64,000 nt of DNA from Ooceraea biroi. Lineage: Eukaryota; Arthropoda; Insecta; Hymenoptera; Formicidae. The position numbers and the translations under genes were made by a program. Shown in pieces: positions 27,501 through 39,500 of the stretch. Position 1 is the first letter of the stretch. Each line of letters begins with the position of its first letter. The DNA is taken from positions 3,827,838 through 3,891,837 of the forward strand of contig NC_039516.1 in the NCBI RefSeq assembly GCF_003672135.1, written 5' to 3'. The notes beneath the pieces are model-generated. The model searched no databases. It saw only the letters and a program-made list of their open reading frames with translations, and had not been told where the DNA came from.

Positions 27501-30500
27501 GAAAAAAAAAATTTGTTTTGCTAGAACTCTTTCTAGAACTCATGTAGAACTGTAGATCTTTTAAAATCTAGCCGGAATTATGGCGGAAACTGTCGCAGGA
27601 CAAAGTGAGACGCTGCGTGAAGTTGGCGTCTCACTTTGCACTGTGCGATTTTTTCGCTTTAATGGTCAGAACTATGTGTTTAACCTATCAGGAACTCTAG
27701 AACTATTAAAAAGGGAGCCAGAACTCTCAATAATTAATGATTTTCCGCGAAATGATACGCTAGCTTCACACACACGAAGAGCTGTTAGTCCAAAAATACA
27801 AGATGGAAATTATTATTATTATTATATTACTGCATCGAAAATTGCAATGCGTTACTTGCAAAGGAAACGTAGAAACCAATTTTTGTGCTTTACATCATGC
27901 TGTTTGATGCTGCTAAATCACAAATATTAGAAAATTGAGAAATTTCAGTTGACATGATTTTGTCGAAAAATTTATGCTTTAGAATTTCTTTTTTAAAACT
28001 TTTATTTATATATTTAACTAATATTTTTGCATTTAATGTTTTTTTTTTCAAGTCTGCAATATGTAGATATCTGTAAAACATTGTCTCTCAACTCTCCGCT
28101 GTGAAATTTCCCAATAAAATAGAGAGGAATTCAACGAAAATGTCAGTTTGACAATTCTATTTTCTGAAAGTAATTCTCCTGTGATAGAAATCTCCTTAGA
28201 AATTTTTAATTTATTTAACGAATACAGAAATTATCGGGATGCAAAACAGAAAGACGGTGAAAAATACTGATAGAAGATCGCGGCGATGAAGAAAGTCCGC
28301 GGTATGTTATGTCATGCGTACACGCTGCATGCTTTCACGAAATCGGTTAACACCTCGACGTTGTAAATTATATTTAATTACGGTGCGACATCATGACCAT
28401 TTACGCGGTCGCGAAGCGCCGACCAGCGTTTTAATACCAAGGTTTTCATTCCGCTCGCTCGTACATCACGCCATTCTCGTGTCGTGCCACTCAAAAGCTA
28501 ATCGACAGAAATTAATGTGTCGGCCGGCGTGCACAGTAACGTGCTTTCACAGGGCGCTTTTATCGACTCGCCTTTAAGCAATCACTAGCCGGGCGCTAAT
28601 CTAATTCCCCTCCGATCAAAGGATATTAAGTGCATTATGGGACAACTATTGTAGATTAATAATGGATGTTTCATTTTCATGATAGTTTACCAATAATAGC
28701 TCCTGCGGGAATTACGTCTATATTTATTCAACTGGATTAGTCTATAACTCTATTACTATAACGGAGCGATCGACAAACTCGTTCTTTTAAGTGTAGTACC
28801 CTCATGATTCGCCAATCATCCTTCGTATTTCTCTTGAAACAATAATTATTTGCAGTTGTTAATAAATATATTTATTGCAGAAAATATTATAAACGAGGAT
28901 TGAAATTTTTTGTGACAAAATGTAAATTGCCTTGCGACATAAATTTATAGTCATGAAACTCGGCGAAGTATCTACGCGATTTCTTAAGTGTTAATACCTA
29001 GCTCGCCGTGATTCGAGGCGCCGGATAAAGACAGATAAAGACAGTTCGATCATTTATGCATATGAGCTACGCTGCATAAACATGTGCATAAATGTGCTAT
29101 GTGTGTGGGTTAACGTCGTCGCCGTCTCGTACGTCGACAAAGGAATCGAACTACGTGTTTCGTAACATCACATCTTTTTGCGCAGCTAACTCCGACGTTT
29201 TACAATCCGTGATTTTCTGTCATTGAACAGAAGGCTTAAACTCCAACACAGATTCATATTTTATTATTAAAAATTGCGGATCACCAATTTGCAGTAAAAT
29301 GGATCTTTTAGAGTTTTTATTTTTTTAGAATATTTTTCAAGAAATTCAACATTGTTCCTTTGATTTTTATATCTTTAAAAGAACTGTACAAGTAGGTAAT
29401 TTGGCACAATGTTTTATGACCGTGCGCTGTGTAAAAAAAATTCAAGGATTTTATTTTATTGTATCTGAAAATTAAAAATTATTTTATTTCGGAATTGTTT
29501 AAATATTTGTAACAACGAATATATAACGATATGTGCATCCACTTTCTGTCACGATGGAATGCCTCGTACAATATTTATCAAACGAGCATGCGACTGTTTC
29601 CGACGGTGTCCTAGATAGCAGAGAAGTATCTTCCGACACGGTACGAGAAAGGGACGAGTCCTCCTCTCTTGCATTTGCAAATTTTACAAAAGAACAGCCT
29701 ACATGCAGTGCACGGGCACCGAGGTCAACGGAATGGAGTAACATTTGCTTTACCGTTTTTGCATACGTGAGACTAGATACGGTAAACGTAATGTTTTATC
29801 GCTAGCATGTCAATGTTGGATTTGAACTCTCGCCATACGGAACATTTATGAGCTTCAGTTTCCTCCCGTAACAATGCTTGAAAATTTCCCATCGCTTTTC
29901 CTACCTTATGTCATTCGAGTGAGACAAGAACCCTTTTATTTGAGTTTGATACGCATTCTCAAACTGATCGCTGTTAATGTAATTGAATTGAATGTAATGT
30001 AATTGAAAAGCAGTCAAATCAGTACGAGTATTCGGAAGATACGACAGAGGCGTATTCCGGAGAGAACAAACGCATAGATTAAATGTATGTTTCTTTAAAC
30101 AAACAAGTATTTTATTTATTTTTAATACTTATTACATGATAGAGTAAAAATCAAAGTTTCATAAAGAGAAAATTGATATAAAAGTTCGTGATAAAATATT
30201 AGATGCTATTTATATGTATTATAGACTCAATTATTATTCTACGAAATATTCGCATCTTATTTCTGTCGCTAATTTGTCGATACAAGTCTCTTGTTCACAA
30301 AAGAAGGTAACCACGAGGACGAAGATATAAGGGAGCAGGCGATGACACTCGTCTGGGGGTAAATATAATTCGTGGTGTCTCGCGGGCGAGTTAAGTGGTC
30401 GTGGCGAGACGGTAAACGTAGAATGGGCCGCAATTAAGAAGTCGAGACGAAACGCGGGCTATGAGACGGGAAACGTTCTCCGTTCGGAACTGACACGGCC

Positions 30501-33500
30501 GGATTGCGCATTCTGTTTGAGATTTGCATAAAGCACGGAGAATTTATAGGCTGGCGCCCGAGAAAGAGAGAGCCGAAAGGTCGCACGATAGAATTAACGC
30601 GGACTGCGCGGGCATTAAGGAGCCTCTACTTCTCCTTCCTCGCTTCCTACGTCTTTTTCCACTTAAGTACTTAGCTTCTTCTCGTCTCCGCTGCTTTCAG
30701 AAAACATCTGCGTCGTTTCCATCGGTTTAGTGACGCACTTGCAACCAATTAAATTTCGTGACGAAAACACACCGATCCGACCGTATTATATCTTAACCGC
30801 AAACTTAAAATTCTATAAAAATTTCTGCAGATTCTTGTTATTTCCAGCGAAGATATATCAAATCATAAGGTATATCTTAAATCATAAGTTAACAAAATCT
30901 AAGTAACAGCAACTCTAACGTAATTATTCATAGTCGCGTGGACCATAGATATATAAGATTTTTTGCTTTTTCTCGAAAATGCGCGTATCAAAAGAGAATG
31001 TCGATTATTTTATATTTTTTATCAGTCACTCAGCCTTTGAAATTTGCATGATTAGAAAATCACGGCGCATCCCGCACAATCAATACCCATCAATAAGACG
31101 AAGATACTGCGTACAGTATGAGCTCCTGAAGGACGTGGAGAAAGGTGAAGGGCCAATTATCCGCAATTTCGTGTCTCGCGTAATTGGAGGAGGAAAAAGA
31201 GGCAGCGGTCCGTCTCGAAAGTCCCCGTCCACTCCGTGCTTCGCCCCGTTGTCGTCTCATCGGTGATCTCTCGCGTTTCGCTGGCCACCGAGGATTAATT
31301 CAATTTCGGTCTAGCTACCAGGGATTCCTGAGACAAAACTATGTTGCACGCTCCTAAATCCCGACCGCTTCTCGTTAAGACCTCGCTGGCGGACCGCGAT
31401 TGTGATTAAGGACGACGTCACTGCCAAAGTTTCGCCACCTATAGCACTGAATTAGCTATCGGTGGGTTTCTCACGAGGAAGATCGAACCAAAGACGATCC
31501 GTTGGAAATGAATAGTTAGTGTGAAATGCTAAGGATTCGAAAATTAAATTATCTGAATTTGAGTACTACAAAAGTCGATATTGAAATTATCTAACAGTAT
31601 TGCGACATTTTTCGTGATAAAATGCACATATATATTTGTCATTGATTATATTTAATAATCTGTCCGCATTTTTGCGTTTCAGTACACCAGCATACGATTA
31701 CGCGCCGAATCCCGATAAGCAATGGATACTTCAAGTTACGCAGAAGATGCAACCTATTCACAAGCAGTTCACGGATCTCTTAATGACAAAACGATTGCAA
31801 ACATTACAGAGTGTTGATGCGGCCGTAGATAGAGTACGTTTAATATTTGCATAGAATAATTTAGAATTTTTTTAATTCAACAAATCGCCATGATTATGAT
31901 GTCCTTATTCATGATATCTCGTTATATTGATTTTATAATAGATCTATCAAGAATTGAAAGATTTGGGCGAGCTAGATAATACGTACATCATCTACACGTC
32001 CGACCATGGATATCATTTGGGACAGTTCGGACTCATAAAAGGCAAGAGCTTTCCGTTCGAGTTTGATGTAAGGGTACCATTCCTCATCAGAGGTCCTGGC
32101 ATCGAACCTGGATCCGTGTAAGTTTCTCAATTGCACATTGTAATTTAGGCATTCTCTTCATTGAGATATAATTATACATTTTTTTAATGGCTACTTAGTT
32201 AACAATTATTGTGAAATATGTTAAAGGAAAATATAAAATAAGTATCTATTTTTCGACGTTAACATTATTATTTATTGAACAAAAAGACTTATTTCTGTCA
32301 TCGATAATCATATAATACCATTAAAAAAGTGCAATCGTATGCAGATACCTCATTGTGTCCGCGGTAAAAGTAATGTCGCGAAAAATTAGACATCATTAAA
32401 TCGTTCGAGTTTTTCCGCTTCTTTTTTCCATCGCCAATCGTAAAGGAGACATGACCCGTTCAAATTGCGTGACTCACGCTGCACATCTCAAGAAAAAACT
32501 GTAAATGCTTTCTTGGCAATTTTGTTAATTTCACTTTCGAGCCGGCGATGAATACCTATCGAATAACATATAATTATCTCGATCGCCGTACATAAATCCG
32601 TTTCTGAGAGGATAACACGCGAACGAACGGTGTGCAATAATTCCTTGCTACGGATGAGAGAATACAACGCGCCGACCGATGCTGTTACCACGATTCAACA
32701 TCAAAGGGATACAATCTACTTGTTCGCTCAAACTCCTGGCAAGATTTCACGGCAGTAAATAGAGCGCTTGTCCGTAAGTGGCCGTTGTCTGGCCGTCTCC
32801 TGGAATTACGGTTGCGGATCGTGGAGAGTCCCGAATACGCAATAAATTATCCTCGTGGACCGTGAAACTGAGCCATGGAGAAGCAGATGGTGTAACGCAG
32901 TAACTGAATGAGCACAACAACGCCACTCGCAAATCGCCGTGTGAATCTACGATCGTTCTATTAATGGGCTGAGTTACAAGTTGTGGCGTTTTCATCAAGT
33001 TTAGTTGGTCCCTTGACATATTTCGAGATAACTTTGAAGAAACATTTTAATTAAAGATTTGATTTAATTTTTGCCTTAATATAGAACTTGATATATAACT
33101 ATATTAATTATATAATTAAAATTAATTCGCTTGTTAGATACGTCATCAATAAAACATCTACGTAATGTTGCAGAATAGACGACATAGTTCTGAACATCGA
33201 TCTAGCACCGACATTCCTGGACATCGCTGGCGTCGAGACACCACCACAAATGGATGGTCGCTCTTTCAAGAAACTCTTTCTTAAGTGAGCACATTGACAG
33301 TTTTTTTTCCGAATTCATGGGAAACGTGAAAAAATATAGATGTTTTTTAACTTTGCATGTAGTACGTCACCTAAAATTTTATATGACTTAAGTAATCATA
33401 TTTATACAATGCATGTTTGCAGTCTTTGTAATCAACAAATTTTTCCTAATATTCTTTTAATCAAGCTGTATTTTTAAGTTCAAGAGAATAATTTTATCTT

Positions 33501-36500
33501 ATTTTGCACGCACAATTCACACTATATTCTCAATGCACTAATTTTCAATAGAATATAAAGTTTAACGCCTAAATTTAATACGTAACTTTTAATCTAAGTC
33601 GCATAACTGGATTCTCAAGTTCATAGTGAATTAAAATTCCTGCTTCGCAACTTCATTAATTTACTAGAAGTTGACTTCGTTAAGCGAAGTTGTATTATTA
33701 AAGAGGACTTTCTGCATCCCCGCTCTTTGCATGCAGACTTGATCTCGTGTAGCAAGTTAAAAATTTCCGTTTTGTAACTCCATTAAAATATTATAACATC
33801 AATAATCTGGTTACGTGACGTGCAATCACTTTTAAAGTAAATCTTGCGCACCATCGATCGTGTTTCTCGTTTGCGAGTAAAGCTCGTTGTTACAGTAGCA
33901 AGCATGGCAGAAGGTCGAAGTTCAAATGGCCTGATACGTTCCTGATCGAGTCTTCTGGACGCCGTGAGACTCCGGAATCTATCGCTGAATCAAAGGCACG
34001 AGAGGCTAGAAAGCAAAATGCCACACAGGCTAAGCAACCGCCAAGCTTGACGCCGGAAGAGGAGGAAGATGATATCGCCGATACAGACGCTGATGCCGAA
34101 GTGGAGCATCGATTTATAGAGAACGACACCGGAAGTGACCAGGATATTTCAGAAGACGAAGACTTTGAAGATTCAATCATCGATGAAACAAGTGAGTCGT
34201 AAAATACGAACAGATTTATGGAGTAACAATATTTCAATCAGGACATTTAAATAATAAAAATTTAACCTGATTTAACTTGATAAATTAAATTTTATCTAAT
34301 TTCTATATAAAAAATTCCGCTTAGTACCTCTGCCATATTATTTAAATGTCTGCGTAAAGCAACAAATTCTAGTTTCATGCTAGCAAAACCGATACACTTT
34401 AATTCATTCTGTAAATGCACATGTAAAACAATCTCTCACACAAGTCGCGATTTTGATTTCGCAAGATTCCGTATAGATCCGTTCGACTCGAGCAGATGGG
34501 CGCGCGGCGCACCAGTGTTACATTATAAAACCCACCGTTACGCCAGATGCTGTACGTTGCGTATTGCGCGTATACGCACGGTGGAACGAGTTCTTTCCCT
34601 GGTATGCATTAGCATAAATACCCGGTCCCACTGAATCGACGGGACACATCTCTCGCCTCTTCTTATTTTCCTCTCGCGATTATTGGGGGAACACTTTGTC
34701 ACGAGGATATTTTCGGCGATATACGTGCAAAAACCGGCGTTATATCGGTGCCACGGCGTGTTCCTGCAACCCGGGAATCCCGATCTCGCGACATAAATGC
34801 GGACGCGCGAAATTGTCGCGGTGAAGGGGTCATCTTTTGCACGCGCAGTTCTTTAGGAGTTTCAGCGAGTAAACGCGCGACGCCCAAGCTGCAATCCTAC
34901 TTTACTGGCCTGCAAACAGCGAATGCCTATGCCGCAATTTATTTTTTCGTTCGCGATAGACTGCAGTAACGTCGTCAGACAATTCCTCTTTATCGTCGCG
35001 GACGTCGAGCTTCGGAGAAGTTGAGTTCCATTCTAACATTGCGCCGCGTTATGTTTAGTTTTACGAGTATCTGTTTGCATATGAAGTTTCACGTTGATCT
35101 CTCTATAGCTTCGTGTTTTCAATACCATGAACGCTTTATGGTTATATATCTGGAGACCCGTTTCATTCTGAAACCACCTTGATTTTCTGTTGGAAGCAAC
35201 ACCATTTTACGTACGAACGAAAATTTCAAGAAATTCTTCCGAAAAAAGAATTTTCTTTTTTTCATTAAGATCAATTACCAGAAAAAAATGTAATTGTCGC
35301 AGAATAGTTTTACAAATGTCTCCTGAGTATGGATTTACATCCCATACAGCACGCAAAGATTGCATATATATTGCAGGAATCTTCCACCGCAACGTAGCAA
35401 CATTGCAAATTCACTGCGAAATGTTTCTGCAGCATTGCTATGGGATTGCAGGAATGTGAAAATGTCCGCTTTTCGGAACATTGCAACGAAACATCATAAT
35501 AATATTGCAATGTAATGAATTTGCAATAATTATAATTATTCATTATTATATACTTTAAATATTTTTATTTATATAACTTCAATATTTTTATTTATTAACA
35601 TAAATAGACAATTATATGTAATATAACAATAGTAATAAAAAATGAAATAAACATTTTCTCTATTTTTGTTATAAAAAAGTAACTGTTCTTTATAAAAAAA
35701 ACTTAAAAATCCTCTTCTTGAGATATTATTTTTCCTTTAATTATGTTAAAATATTTTTCCTTTAATTAAATAATTGAGTCTTCTTCGTTTTTGTTTGTAT
35801 GTTGCCTGTAAAAATAAAATAGGAATTAAAATTTATATATTAGCATAAAATTACATAAAAATATACATATACTGCAAGTATGTATAGAATTATATGTAAA
35901 ATGACATACTTTGATCTCTCAATCCTAACCGGAGCTTGAGCAAGCCACTTGGAAATGCATTCAGCAATTTCTGCATCAGTGGCATGATTGTGTATTTCAT
36001 GAACAGCTTCTATAACAGAAAAAGTTATTAAAAATATTACAACTATTAATATGCAGTTTTCTAATGAATTTCCATAATTTTGAGGTTATAGTGATATAAA
36101 CCGTAAGATAGGCAAATAGAGATTCTCTATTATAATTAATAGATACAAGATTTTAACAGCACACAAGTGCTATAATGAGACATATTATTATAAAAAAGTA
36201 CTTACCTTTTTCTTTTACGTAACTACTTTCTTTTAAAATGATGCTCGCGTCATACAATCACCATGTTGTTTAGATAGTCGAAAGAGACAAACACCGCATA
36301 CGCATATTACCGAGTTCAGATTCTGGTCATCATACATCATTGGTCGAATAGATTTGGACGAATCTCGTTAGGATAGGAAGACTCCAATGTTTTAATAAAA
36401 TGAATTATTAACCCTTTGCCTGTAAACGCTTTTATGGCACCTTTATCCTGTAAACGGGGGTCATTTACGTCCACCTCATTAAAAAATAGGTTAAACTGTT

Positions 36501-39500
36501 TTAAAAAATCTGAAACAATTCGTATAGTTATATTGACTCTTCTATTTTGTAAATCAATCGGAAAACCAAGTAAAAAATAGTTTGTTTAAACAATGTGTTT
36601 ATGTAAACAAAGTAAAACACGGAAAACGTACTATTTTGTTTAAAAAATTATAATTTAGGGACAAATTATCGAAATAAAAAAAATCAAACGGGAAATTAAA
36701 GCGTAAGGATAATACTTTCAATAAAAAAATATTGCAATATGGCACAATAAAAAAAAGCTTAATTTTTGAGCATGAAAAAAGCATTTTTAAAACATTTGTT
36801 TAAGCATGCAAATACAAGTATTTTACAAGAAAATCAATACTTTTTTATTTTAATGTTATTTTATTCACAAAAATAGTTTGAGTAAAGAATATTTACATAT
36901 AAAAATTGTTGATATGAGAAAAAATAAGTATTAAAATAATTATGTTTTACTGCTAAAAAGTGTACTTACACTAAAGATTTTGTCTTGAAACTTATTTTCT
37001 AATAATATATATTACAAATCTTTATAAAAAATGTAAAAAGAGTTGATGAAAAAGTCACTCACCTACACACTTGGTATACGTTAACTGTAAACGAGGGTTG
37101 TTTACGTCCAGACGCAATTCGATCTGCTTGCTGTACTGGCTGTATGTGGACTAAGCTTACTAAACTTGGGGAGTGTGTACACTGTCTGGATACAATTTTA
37201 CACGACACAGTCCAAGGCGGCTCCCTCCCTCCGTTTTTAAGGTACCGAAGATAGTCGCTTTCGGCCGGACACAAACGACCCCCGTTTACAGGCAAAGGGT
37301 TAATATTAATTAATTACAAATTTTGATTGTGCAATGTTTCCGAAATATTAATGTCATGTTGCTACAAGTGTGCTGGTATTTTGCGGATATATATCTCTGC
37401 AATGTCTTTGTACTGTTGCATTGCAATTTGCAACGTTGCAACGTTGCTGCAATGTTGGTGCAGCTTCTGGGCTGTATGGGATATCGCCAGATTCTAATAT
37501 TAATAAAATTAATATTAGAAATATATTTTATTGTACAATTATTCAAATATGTATTTTTTTTCTAGGCTCAGATCCTCATCTCGACAATAGGGTGCATCCG
37601 ATGCACGCACCCTTCGCGACGAAGCACGAGCGTCTCGCAGCGGAATGTTCGCGACCGGAAGCGCAAGCTGATTGTCTTCCCGGACAGAAGTGGCGATGCG
37701 AGAGGGATGGGCACCGCTGGCGGCGGCATAAATGTCGATACGCGATACCTCCGCCACCACAGAGGGTGTCTAAAAAATGCGCCTGTTTCACTCCGAACGG
37801 TGTGGTCTACACGAGACTCGATTCCGACGATTATGACGGACAGAGATACAGTTTCGCGAGGGACCGCCGATTCGACCCTTACGCTGACGCGACAGGATAT
37901 TTTATTAGGCGAGGTAAATAGCGTCATAAAATTTATCACTGTCATATTGCATATTTTATCACGAAGAGGAAAATTATGACGTAGGTATAAAACATATTAA
38001 AGAACGATATAATTATTAAATTATAAAAATCAGTTCATGAAATTAAATATCTAAGAGATTTTACATTAAATACATGTTAAATATACTTCAAATTACTAAT
38101 TTAAATTGATTCTCACAAAATAATTAATATTTTTTGACATAGATAAGCGTGAAGTATCAAATTATACCATGTTAATGGATAACGAGAAGTTTGACGACGA
38201 CTTCAACGCGCAAGATGAACGCGACAGACGTGCGATTGACGAGGAGGATGACGAGGACTTCCTCCAGGAGTTAGATATGCTGGAGCAGGAAATGAGGAGA
38301 GAATACAACAAGATACGATTTAGGTATAAAAAGATCGATCAATATTATCAGTATTCAAGCAAATTTATCATATATTATACGTATATACATGTTTCAGAAA
38401 TGGCAGCAGGAGGGAAAAGGGCCCGAATGATGACGAGATTGACAAACAAGATAATCTTGCCGGCGACTACTTGAATTACGACTATTCGATAAATGATTTT
38501 GATCCAACTTTAGATAAAGTTGTTACGGGACGCCTAAATGTCGACGATGTAATAAAGAGGCATCGAAGAGTACGGAGAAGCGTTACGAAGAGGGATACTA
38601 TAGAGCACGTCACGAAAATCATGGAAAACATAGAAGAAGAATTAGATGGCTTAAAGGTAATGTTTATAACAAAGTATCAGTTAATATGCAATTTTAAGTG
38701 TACGATTGAAGACAAAGCGGTTGTTTCATCAATAGGAAACCCATCACTCATCCGAGACAGAAAAGTCGCTATCCTCAAAATGTCTGGTTTTACCGGAAGG
38801 TGGTGTAAACTGTACTGACGCTGTGTATCAAGATCCTAATGAGTGGCGGACGTCGAGACGGCAGATCGAGCAGCAAATTCGAGAAATGCGTATCCAGTTG
38901 GAAACGTTAAAAGTAAATAATATTTTTAGCATTTTTCTTTTTTTTAAACTTTAAAATTCCATACAGTTCCATAAAGTCCATAAAGTTTCGTACAGTTTGC
39001 TGAAACAAAACTTTACTCATAAACAAGAAAAGTACTTTGCGATGGAAATACAGAAAGTTTAAAGGTTTAATTGCAACTCCTAAGGAGATTATTGATATTA
39101 TAATAATTTAATGGAGTTAGACAGAAATTTTTCACTCGCTACTTTATATTATTAAATCCCGCTTTAATAACATAATTAGTACAAGAAGACTAGAGTAGAA
39201 AGTTTTAACAAATTAATGAAACTGTAAAGCAAGCTCTTCATATTCAATTATTAATATCAGGCATCTCAATATATTAAACTTTATTTCCAGGAGATTCGCC
39301 GGCACCTAATGATCAAACGGCCACAATTCATTGCGGACAACGAGGAGAAACTCGCTGACGCGGAGGAATCTCGCGGCTCGCACAAAGTTCATCATCATTC
39401 TCCGAAAGTTCACGCAAATCGTCATCACAAGAAACACGATAAAATTGCCCACACTGCTATGGATCATGTTACGAGCACGACGGAGTCTGTCACGAAGATC

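Larger units (their letters stand above)
35341..37480. mobile_element. DNA transposon of unknown family with CCCATACAGC ends, interrupted by a piggyBac MITE
   Basis: The left end CCCATACAGC (35341-35350) is matched by the inverted GCTGTATGGG at 37471-37480. Inside both ends, sequence rich in GCAACATTGC/GCAATGTTGC motifs runs for about 180 bp (35360-35530; 37330-37470). The immediate flanks are AT on each side, a possible two-base duplication. The interior carries three short minus-strand coding exons (35766-36255) and is split by a piggyBac-type MITE at 36412-37299. The whole lies in Sulf1 intron 7. The termini do not let me name a superfamily. Confidence 0.6.
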
